A stretch of 64,000 bases of DNA from Heterocephalus glaber (Eukaryota > Chordata > Mammalia > Rodentia > Bathyergidae). The notes under the pieces were generated by a model, which saw only the letters and a program-made list of their open reading frames with translations, was not told where the DNA came from and made no database searches. The stretch is taken from contig NW_004624747.1 of assembly GCF_000247695.1 (NCBI RefSeq), forward strand, positions 11,109,094 to 11,173,093, given 5' to 3'. Shown piece after piece: positions 54,116 through 64,000 of this stretch. Made by a program: the position numbers and the translations under genes. Position 1 is the first letter of the stretch, and each line of letters begins with the position of its first letter.

Positions 54116-55589
54116 TATTTCCAACAAAAGCAACTTTTACTGACATATGCTTCAAGTGCCCTCTATGTGTCTATGATACAAAATATTTCCTTTACCCATT
54201 TTCTCAATGAGCTCCACTCCCAGAGGTTAAGATTTCCCTAGAATAACTACCTCCAGCTAGTTTAAGCGAATGCAAAATGCATAGGAAAAAGGACATTTGG
54301 CATCAAAGCCTATTTGAAGAAATGCTAGTAAACAAAGAAAGATGATAAAAATACGCTTTCATTATGTTTCCACTTCTATTTCTAGAGGAGGGGGAGATAC
54401 TACATGTATTCACATAACTGAACATTTCTTTCTGCCTTTCTCAAACTTGTTAAGCACTAATGGTGCTCAGTGAAAACATAGCTTTCTTGATTTCATTCAT
54501 CTGTATTCAATGAGACTTGTTATTTTCCAAGACTTGAGTGTGTCCATTTCATTTGATTTCATACCAAGGTGGCCAGGAGAGTCTCCTGGGGCTTATAGTG
54601 AGGTCCCCTTCTGTTCTTAATTACGGAAGACCAGATGGGAAGAATGAGGCCCAATTGGCCTCCTTGGTGAGCCCTGAGAAGAAAGAGGACATGCAGGTGT
54701 GTTAATACGCTGCAGGGAAAAGTAAATACACCTGAGATTAAGTTGGTTACCCAAAGAAGTACCATGGAGGGCGGGAAACAGATGATTCCTGTGGAACTGC
54801 TTGTGCCTGTGCCTGAGTGAATAAAATCAAGGGGGGATTCAATGTCTAAGGGAGACATGAGCCCCCTGGCCTTCAGATCTTAACCTGTTTCTGTGTCTCT
54901 TTATTTTTCATCCTTGTCAACCCTTGGTCAGGTTTGAGCTGGTAGGCTGGTTCCTACGCTTAATCCTGGCCCCTATTTGCCATCCATTTGTTTCTTTTAT
55001 TTTATTCAGTTTCTTCAAGTCAAGAAATGAAACACCTAAATTAAAGTTAAATAGGAAGCAAAGCTGCATCAAAAACCAAGAGTGTTCCATGGTTTTTTTT
55101 TTTTTTTTTACAAATGCACTCCATACCTTTAGTCACAAAATTTTGAAAAAATAAAAAAAATTACTAATCAAGTGACTTTAGTTTTACAGGAAAACTAGAG
55201 CATTTTAATGGAGAATGATCATACTAAAATAGATATAACTATAGCATCTCTCAAGTGCACTAATAAATGCACATTTTGTGAGGTACTCATTAATTCTTTT
55301 GTTGTAAAATAATTCTAGTTTTAATTTCTTGGAAATTGCCTGATTATGGACTGTGATATTAATTCAATGTATTAATCCTTCAGCTTTATACTCTTAAACC
55401 TTTAATTATCACCAGAAACTGCTTAATGGTGCTTTTAATTGTGCTAAGGAGACTTACCATGATAACTGCAATCTAAAATATTTCTAAGTGCACATTACGG
55501 TTGTTAACCATTAGCACATTATTGTAAGGCAGACATCTAGAACTTATTCACTTTCTATAACTGAATCTCCATGTCCAATGAACAGCAAG
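54116..55589. other. AT-rich DNA without a recognised gene
   Basis: Low-GC unique or old repeat DNA with a T-run at 55093-55109. I see no coding exon, SINE or clear LINE in it. Confidence 0.5.
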
Positions 55590-56020
55590 TTCCATTCTCC
55601 TCTTCTTCAAATCCTGGAAACTAGTATCCTATTCTATTTTGATGAGTTTGTCTATTTTAAAAGGAAAATTGTGTAGTATTTGCCCTTTTTGATCAACTTA
55701 TTTCACCATGCATGATCTAGAAATTCCACTTCTGGATACCTCTTTACAGGAACAGAAATCAGGATCAAAGACATCTGTTCTCCCATGTTCACTGAAGCGC
55801 CTTCATAACAGCCAAGACGTGGAAACAGCAAAACATTACTGGTTGAATGGCTAAAAAATTGGTATATCCATGTATAATGGAATAGTGTTTTGCCTTTAAA
55901 AAAGGGACCCCCCTACCATATGTAGCAGTGTAAATGCATTTATTTTAAAGTAGCCATCAAATTTTGGTTGGAAAAAATGGAAAGTCCCATGTAACCTATT
56001 ATCCATACAGATTACAAGTG
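55590..56020 (+). mobile_element. L1 3' end
   Basis: AAATTCCACTTCTGGATACC ... CCCATGTTCACTGAAGCGCCTTCATAACAGCCAAGACGTGGAAACA ... ATCCATGTATAATGGAATAG follow the L1 ORF2 3' consensus. Confidence 0.8.
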
Positions 56021-56029
56021 AGACCCTGG

Positions 56030-56830
56030 ACACGGGACAGAAAGCATATACTGTACTTCAAAATGCTGAGAAGAAAACAGTACAGGCAAATAAGGACTAG
56101 TGTCCAGACATGAACAACAACCTGTAATAGGCTGTTACGTGGTGGAGTCCTTCCTCCTGTGTCTTTCAGCCTCCCCCAGGGGAAATGAATTCAGGTAGGC
56201 AGTGAAGGGTAAAATTCTGGGACCAAACCCTTGTTTCTATGTAGAGAAGGGTGAATTTCTAGGATGGTGGGCTGGCATTTGAGAGTTAAAGTGGTCATCT
56301 CCACTTTTTTTTCCCACCAGTTACAAAGTTTTTCTGTAGCCTCAGCAGTAGCAGACGGACCTAATAAATCACCTATCTTTATAGGGAACAGATAAAGAGA
56401 CTTCTGTTGTCTGAAGAGCAATGGAAATCTCCATAATGTTTTTACTATTTTTCTGTTGCTGTTTGCCTGAGAGTTACTTGTCATGTGGAAGTATGAGGGG
56501 TTCTTACCAGTGGAAAATGGTCGGTAGGATGCTAAAGAGGAGAGAGCTGGTCTATGTAGGAGCCAGTACAAGTCCTAGACTTACACTGATCTGCACATGC
56601 ACAGAGCAAAAGCTCTGAGAAGTGACTGTGATGTAAACCATCACTAGTCTCACAGAGGAGCTGAGGGGCGGGAGAGCCCTGGGACACCATCACGTGGCAA
56701 TGGCCTGGGCCCCGCAATGAGAGTGGAACAGCTGTGCACTGAAGGCAAAACGCCGAGAGTGGTCTGACCCTGCTGTGTTGACTGCTTAGCCAGACAACAG
56801 CAAAAAGGAAGAGGAGCACTCTCCTGAGGA
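56030..56830. other. Unassigned sequence, possibly an old LTR
   Basis: Two moderate minus-strand open frames (56191-56571, 56532-56819) have no recognisable protein. The base composition differs from the LINE fragments on both sides. No function can be assigned. Confidence 0.4.
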
Positions 56831-56879
56831 TTTTAATAGCAACCGGAGTCTTACAAAATAATCGGCAAACTGCCCAGGA

Positions 56880-57480
56880 TATTACCCCAAATTACACAAT
56901 AAAATTTGCACAAAATTAGGAAGAGCAGACCAATTCTCAAGGGAAAAGTCAAGAATACAGCACTGAAAAAGCCCACATTAAAAAAAAAAAGATCATGGAA
57001 AGCGTCTATTATAACCATTCTCAGAGGAAGAAAGGCAAATACTCTTGAAATTAATGGAAAGAAATATGCTTTCATCCGAGAAATAACAAGTGTCAGGGAT
57101 CTTGCAGGTCAATAAAATGTCAATCTGAAGAACAAAGAAAAAGAACAAAAATTAAGAGGATGTCAGAGATATGTAAAGCAACATCAAAAGTTTTAACTCA
57201 TGTATCATTGGAATGGATGAAGGAGGAATAAAAGGGATTGAGGAACAAAATATATAAGAAAAAAGTAGAAAACGCCACAAATTCATGAAAAACAGGTCTA
57301 AGATGCTTAGAAATTTTCACCCAACACATGCTCAACCCAATAAACATCAAACATGAAGATAACTCTTAAAAGTACTCAAGAAAATGACATGTCCAATATA
57401 AGGAAATTTCAATTTGAAAGTCTGACTTCTCTTCAGAAAATACACCAGCCAGAAGAGATTAAAAGAACATCTTGAAAGAA
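56880..57480 (+). mobile_element. L1/HAL1-like ORF1-end fragment, plus orientation
   Basis: An A-rich strand with AGTGTCAGGGATCTTGCAGG, then CTCTTCAGAAAATACACCAGCCAGAAGAGATTAAAAG, which resembles the 3' part of an L1 ORF1. Confidence 0.65.
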
Positions 57481-57497
57481 AAGATCAATACAGGTGC

Positions 57498-57498
57498 T

Positions 57499-57542
<44 letters not shown>
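57498..57542. repeat. (TG)n microsatellite
   Basis: About 20 TG units with one early interruption. The longest TG array in the window. Confidence 0.95.
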
Positions 57543-57546
<4 letters not shown>

Positions 57547-57767
57547 CTTAAGTATTGAGGGCCAAACAAAAATACAAAGGTTGATGAAGGTGAAAGAAAA
57601 CTCAAGAGAATTTATTATTAGAATACTCTCTGTAGAAATATGCAAAAAGAATTTCTTCAGGTTGAAGGTCAATGACAGGAAAAGGAAGGGTGGAATTTCA
57701 GGAATAAAACAGAAATTGAATGCTAAATATTTGGATAAAAGCAATTGATTATTATTCTCTAAAGTTC

Positions 57768-57795
57768 ATATATATATATGTGTATATATATATAT
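57768..57795. repeat. (TA)n with TG interruption
   Basis: CATATATATATATGTGTATATATATATAT. Confidence 0.9.
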
Positions 57796-57899
57796 TTCCA
57801 TAGACTAGAGGAGAAAACAATCCCTGACTGCTGCAAGGCTTCTGTATCTCACTTAGAATCCAAACGAAAGGAATCTAGATGGTGACCATCAAGCCCACT

Positions 57900-58335
57900 G
57901 TGAAATAATTAGGACACCTAATATTACCCTCAGATCAACTAAAACACAGTAACAAACTCCTATTCCTAGGCATTTCACCAAGAAAAATCAAGGTTGTGTT
58001 TTCACAGAAACCTCTCTGTGAATGTTTACGCTGTTTCATTCACAGATTCTACATACAGAGGTGATCTCATTTTTCCTGAGTGAGGTTGTCATTGTGTTTT
58101 GGTTGTTTTAGGAAAAATGCTTGGTGTCTTAACACAGTACCTTGGTTAACCTTTTCTTTCAGTACAGAAACATATTCTTTCAATCTCTTCTGGCTGGTAT
58201 ATTTTCTGAGAAATCCCAAACCTTCACTTTTCTACCCTTATATTTAACCTACCAATATTCCCCAGTATTTAATCTGCTGTGAATCTTATCTAGTGCAGTT
58301 TTCATTTCTGGTACTTCCACTTGACAGCTCATCCT
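57900..58335 (-). mobile_element. L1/HAL1-like ORF1-end fragment, minus orientation
   Basis: The reverse complement reads TTCTCAGAAAATATACCAGCCAGAAGAGATTGAAAGAATATG and CTGAAAGAAAAGGTTAACCAAG, the same L1 section as 57425-57480 but inverted. Confidence 0.65.
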
Positions 58336-58344
58336 ATTTTCTTT

Positions 58345-58440
58345 TTTTATTAAATTTATTAGCACATTTTTCCTGATACATAATGCCAATTTTCACTGTG
58401 GGTATTTGGTACATGAACATGATACACCTTAATTCTTTTT
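58345..58440 (-). mobile_element. L1 3'UTR end
   Basis: TTTATTAGCACATTTTTCCTGATACATAATGCCAATTTTCACTGTGGG ... TGATACACCTTAATTC. Same family as 2905, 7990 and 63395. Confidence 0.7.
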
Positions 58441-58525
58441 TTTTTTTTTTTGTGGTACCGGGGATCGAACTCAGAACCTTGCGCTTGCAAGGTAGGCAAC
58501 AGCGCCACTGAGCTAAATCCCCTGT
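58436..58525 (-). mobile_element. ID SINE next to the CBX3 retrocopy tail
   Basis: TTTTTTTTTGTGGTACCGGGGATCGAACTCAGAACC ... CACTGAGCTAAATCCCC. Confidence 0.9.
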
Positions 58526-58529
58526 GTCA

Positions 58530-59960
<1,431 letters not shown>

Positions 59961-59999
59961 TACACTAGATGGCAGGAGCATGGAGTGGGTGGGAAGGGA

Positions 60000-61500
60000 C
60001 ATGATGGGCTTGGTACTCAGCTGGGAAGGGAAACTGCAAGAGGGGAAGGGAGCAGACTAGAGATTTTCAGTTGTGACTATTTGGGATCCTTCACCTGAAG
60101 CTTCCAGGGGACAGGGAGTCTGGGAGGGCAGTTATCATGGGCAAGAAGAAATCATCCACTTTCCTCTGGTTAAGGGTCTAATGTCTGGGAAAGAGACAGA
60201 GGTGAATCCAAATGAAGGAATGAACCTCAGAAAGAAGCCAATCCCAGTTGGATCCAGCCTCAGAATTCCGTGGGAGTACAGGTGCAGCGGGATCATATCT
60301 ATAAGCCAAGAAACTTCTGTAATATTTACCCAACTTCAGATTACCAGATCCAGGAGACTCATGATTCTTCTGACTGCTCAATTCTTTATCTCTCCTTCAT
60401 CATCCATGATAAAATAAGTGATGACAAGAAGATTTTCCTTTGAAAATTACTTTCTGATTCTGCTCTTGACTCTCATGTAAACTCAAGGCAAAATTCTCTG
60501 TTGCAGAGGAATCTATCAGAAACTGAACTTGAGGTTTGAACATAAATGTGCATAGTGAGTAATAAGCGTGGAACCAAAAATATTTGAGTTCAAACACTAA
60601 GTCATCTTTGAGGTATTGAAAGGAGTGAACAGTGATCTGAAAAAATGACACAGGAAAATGAAATGGAGGGTCTCAACAAATCTTATGACTTAGACAAATC
60701 TTTTTTAAGAGTATCAAGAGAAAAAGGAATAAGCCAGCTTGGAAGAAAGGGACTATAATTTTTACATTACATGAGATCTGATTGTAAATAACTTCATGCC
60801 AGTGAACTTCGAAACACACACCAGTTGTTAATTTGTATGAAAACATAGATGACATATGGATCCAGACACAAGAGTCCACCCTTAACATCAAGACATTGAA
60901 GACTTTGAAGGGAGAGCCATGGTGAATGCTACATGGACTAGGAGCTACTCAGACAAGTAGGTAAGAGCCAGGGAGACATTCAAAGGGTGTTGAAATAGTG
61001 CAGGTAGTGTGGAGTGTAGTGACCATGGGGAAGCAGGTGGGGCACCTAAGGGTGCAGGTGAAATGATGCAGAGTGAGTCTCTTCAGTAGGAGGCATCCAA
61101 GAAATGAGGTCCTTCCGCACTGCCGATTAGACAAAGTAGTTTCAGTGTGGTGTAGTTACAAATGTGCAAGCAGCTTAGATAGGGAGGGCCATTTCCCTGA
61201 TGTGACAGTGCTGAACGTACTGTGCCACAGCCTCAGTGATTTCACATGTCAGGGTGTTTCCTGCAGACACAATGGCCTGGGAGACCAAGATCTAGTTTAA
61301 CTGAGCCACTGTCTGCAACAGTCTATTGGGAAACAGCCTAACTACCTGTCAGCAAGGGCCTCAATTGGGAAGTCTGTGGCTTCTGAGGGTCTCCCAGATG
61401 TAGGGAAATAGTAAGCTGTCCAAGCTGTCTTGCTAAGTGGACACAACAACCCTAAGAATCCTGTACAACTCCATTTTCTCTTGCTAATAACTGAATACCT
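60000..61500. other. Unassigned DNA between the CBX3 retrocopy and a young ID SINE
   Basis: Mixed composition with short open frames that resemble no protein I know. No splice-framed coding exon or clear repeat could be named. Confidence 0.4.
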
Positions 61501-61525
61501 TGGCTTGAGCATAAAGAAAAGAGGT

Positions 61526-61660
61526 CCGAGGCCAGGGATTTAGCTCAGTGGTTCTGCTGCCTGCCTCACAAGTGCAAGGTCCTGAGTTTCATCCCTGGTA
61601 CAAAAAGAAAAAAAAAAAAAGAAAAAAGAAAGAAAGAAAGAGAGAAAGAAAGAAAGAAAA
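61526..61660 (+). mobile_element. ID SINE with (GAAA)n tail and target-site duplication
   Basis: AGGGATTTAGCTCAGTGGTTCTGCTGCC ... GAGTTTCATCCCTGGTACA, followed by a long A/GAAA tail. AAAGAAAAGAGG occurs both just before and just after, as expected of an L1-driven insertion. Confidence 0.85.
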
Positions 61661-62164
61661 GAGGCCCACTCCGGCTCAGGGTTCTGGAGGTCCAAGGTCA
61701 AGGTTTTGAATTTGGTGATGTCCAAATTCAGATACAGAATGCAGTGTATGACTGTGAGCAACATCTCCCCCTCCTGATATAATAATGGAGACTTACTGAA
61801 GATGTGTCTTTATTGCTCTTGCTTGTTTACCCATGTTTACACAAATAAAGCATTATTCTATTTCCTGTGCATTTTGCTCATACTAGTTGGGAATAGTAAC
61901 TCTAAGAGAGTCTTACCTTCTGGAAGTAAAAGTTTTTGAGTAAGGGTAAAGTACACTTGTTCAATCACGGACACAGAGGCTGCACTTGAAGAAAGGTATA
62001 TCAGTGAAAGTGGGAACGGAGCCTCAGGTATTTGTACTTGTATTTGTAGCAGCATAAATGCCACATCATTTGAAGTAGCAAACTTGAATCAATACGATTT
62101 ATTATCATCGGCCTTCAGATTTATAGAACAATTACAGATATTCCCAAAATTAATGATAGTTCAA

Positions 62165-62485
62165 TTTCGGATTTTTCTTTTTTTACTTTACAGTGGTGTG
62201 AGAGCAACATGCCTTCAGTAGAAACTGCTTCAAGTTTCAAACATTGATCTTTTCCCAAGCTAACAATATAAGGTACAATGCTCCTTCTCTATGCTGGATG
62301 GTGGCGCAGGCTCCGGGTCAGCCATGCAACCACGAGGGGACACAGCAGCCACTTTGCTCGCGCTATGTTGTGAGGCTGGGATGAGTGGCAAAGTCGGTAT
62401 ACTAAATGCATTTTTCACTGAAGATGTTTTCTGCTTGCAGAGTTTGCCTCACAGTGAGTTAAGGAGCATCTGTACCGTTTAAAAA
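62165..62485 (+). mobile_element. Tigger-like DNA transposon remnant
   Basis: CCTTCAGTAGAAACTGCTTCAAGTTTC, TTGATCTTTTCCCAAGCTAAC, ATGCTGGATGGTGGCGCAG, GTCAGCCATGCAACCACGAGGG, ACTAAATGCATTTTTCACTGA and AAGGAGCATCTGTAC follow the order of a known mammalian Tc1/mariner-group repeat. Confidence 0.65.
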
Positions 62486-62683
62486 CACTTTTCTATGGTC
62501 CTTCCCACTTATTGCACATAAGAAACCTAAGAGGAGGAAATTGGCGCAGTTGATGAAATGAGCAGACTCCTAAGAGTTCTACAGGGGCAGGGCTGGGATT
62601 TGAGCGCCAGGATCCCGAGTGCTCACTGTCACCACCTTCAGCACCCTGACTTCTTGGTCCAGAACCAGCTCATCACAGAAGCA

Positions 62684-62933
62684 CCATTCATGTAAGAACC
62701 CGCTGACTCTCGGCCAGGCGCCCTCCATTCAGTCTCCCTGGGGTCGAAGACTGTGCTCCGGGAAGGCATCCAGCCTGTCCCCGGGGGTCTCATACAGGTC
62801 CGGTGTGAGGTCCATCTCTGCAGGGCCACCTCTTGGAATAAGTCCTCTGCTTCTGCCCAGCCCTGCAAGGGGCACTGTCCAGCCTTTCCCCAGCGGGCTG
62901 AATAGAGCTTCAGAGGGGGAAGGAGACAGCATG
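62684..62933 (-). repeat. Unassigned repeat family, copy B
   Basis: Minus-strand copy of the family at 53861-54115. Shared blocks include GTCTCCTTCCCCCTCTGAAG, TTATTCCAAGAGGT, GGACAGGCTGGATGCCTTCC, GGAGCACAGTCTTCGACCCCAG and GGGTTCTTACATGA. Confidence 0.7.
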
Positions 62934-62945
62934 GGCAGAGAAGGA

Positions 62946-63394
62946 TTTCGCCTTTTCTGCTTGGGCAGGGAGAGGGGAATTTCTCTTCTGGGCTGCTTTA
63001 AGCTTGTTACTCAGCCTTCCCACCAGCTCCTTCGTACTGATTCCATGTTGTAAAATGGAAACTAAGTTTACATAGGCAACATTTTTCTCTCACTGCTTTA
63101 AAGCTTTAGGGAAACATGGCGGGTGTGTGTGTGGGGGGGGGCAGTTCTCACAACCTCTCACTTGGGAATTCCCCAGAATGTCCTGGAACTGACCTCTCTT
63201 CTTTCCCCCTTCCTTCTGCATGGAGAGATCTAGATTTCATAGAGGAAGATGCACACTCATGTAGTAATTTGTTAGGGAAAGTCTCAAAAACTAGCGCAAG
63301 CCTCTCTAGAGAAGTTTTTTAGCTGTTTTACTTTCAACTATAGAACTTGTATCTGGTTCTGTTTTATAATTTATATCTTTGTTTGTCTTTTCCT
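62946..63394. other. Unassigned DNA
   Basis: No gene or nameable repeat seen, apart from a short TG/G run (GTGTGTGTGTGGGGGGGG) near 63123. Confidence 0.5.
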
Positions 63395-63560
63395 TTTTAA
63401 AAAATTTTAATTTTCATTAGTACATGTTTGCAGTACATAATGATTACATTCATCATGGGGAGTTGGTACATGTGCATAACACATCTTTAATTATTTTTTA
63501 CATCCTCTCTCCCTTCCTTTCCCTCTCCAGTAAAACATAATTCTCATACTAAATTTTAGA
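63395..63560 (-). mobile_element. L1 3'UTR end
   Basis: TTTTCATTAGTACATGTTTGCAGTACATAATGATTACATTCATCATGGGGAG ... followed by a C/T-rich tract, the reverse complement of the 7990-8262 copy. Confidence 0.8.
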
Positions 63561-64000
63561 TCTTCAGACATAGCTACTTTTTAATCTTTGAATTCATTTG
63601 CAGTAGTTATTACAGTAGTATAGGCTTTGTCTAGTAAATCCAATATCTGGACTTCCACTGGGACTGTATCTGTTGGTTGCTTTTTTCTTAGGTATCAACC
63701 TGAATTGGGACCTTCCAAGAGCACCCTCAAATTTGGTGCTTCTCTACAGGGACCAACCACACTGAGCATGTAGTCATGGCCTTTGCTTATTTTCTCCCTT
63801 GGAAGGTCCAGATCATGGCACTGAGCCCTGTGTATCCTCATGGAACCCACCATGGATTCCTGGAGCCCATGGTCTTCGTGCATCATTTCAACATTTGATT
63901 ACTACAGCTTTCCCATGAATCACTACTGGGAAACTGCTCTAGAGATTTGGGATTTTTAGGGCAACCATAATGAGAAGCTTATCTGGAACATAAAGTGACA

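Noticed and set aside
62638..62932. Overlapping open frames with MDLTPDLYETPGDRLDAF as a possible new exon.
   Set aside because: The same sequence recurs as a diverged copy at 53861-54115, with stops in different places, so it is better explained as a repeat.

Overview
This window is mammalian nuclear DNA. Large introns with GT/AG splice sites, a CpG island and a dense layer of interspersed repeats show this. The most abundant young repeats are short tRNA-Ala-like ID SINEs (A-box TAGCTCAGTGG, B-box GTTCGATCCC) and B1 monomers fused to an ID-like tail. That repeat set points to a rodent of the squirrel- or beaver-related kind. The species call is tentative. Old MIR, L1, DNA-transposon and MaLR-type remnants are also present. 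There is one sequencing gap (35064-35259).

Layout. Positions 1-12500 are intergenic and repeat-rich: the 5' part of a minus-strand L1, several L1 3' ends, and ID/B1 SINEs. Positions 12600-13870 are a CpG island, probably the promoter of FOXN4. FOXN4 (forkhead transcription factor N4) then runs on the plus strand. Nine coding exons between 14727 and 38673 join into an uninterrupted 518-codon frame (517 residues plus stop). A 3'UTR of about 1.6 kb ends at an AATAAA at 40283. The long intron 14813-29457 holds old MIRs, SINEs and a plausible enhancer-like block with a perfect RFX X-box (27809-27822).

Downstream, on the minus strand and tail-to-tail with FOXN4, lie exons of ACACB (acetyl-CoA carboxylase beta). 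This is the neighbour expected from conserved mammalian synteny. Here the gene appears broken. Four consecutive carboxyltransferase-domain exons (50759 down to 47662) are open with canonical splice sites. The next exon upstream (52210-52104) carries frameshifting deletions and a GC donor. The recognisable exon downstream (43926-43765) has an in-frame stop and is diverged. The exon expected in between, the terminal exons, and all exons further 5' could not be found by eye. From about 53.2 kb the DNA turns AT-rich and LINE-rich, which does not resemble the interior of ACACB. That suggests a rearrangement edge. The segment 53.2-64 kb holds a 5'-truncated processed pseudogene of CBX3, inverted L1 fragments, Tigger-like remnants and an unassigned repeat family present as an inverted pair.

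No CRISPR arrays, operons, functional RNA genes or intact mobile-element genes were seen. The most notable observation is the eroded ACACB remnant beside an intact FOXN4.
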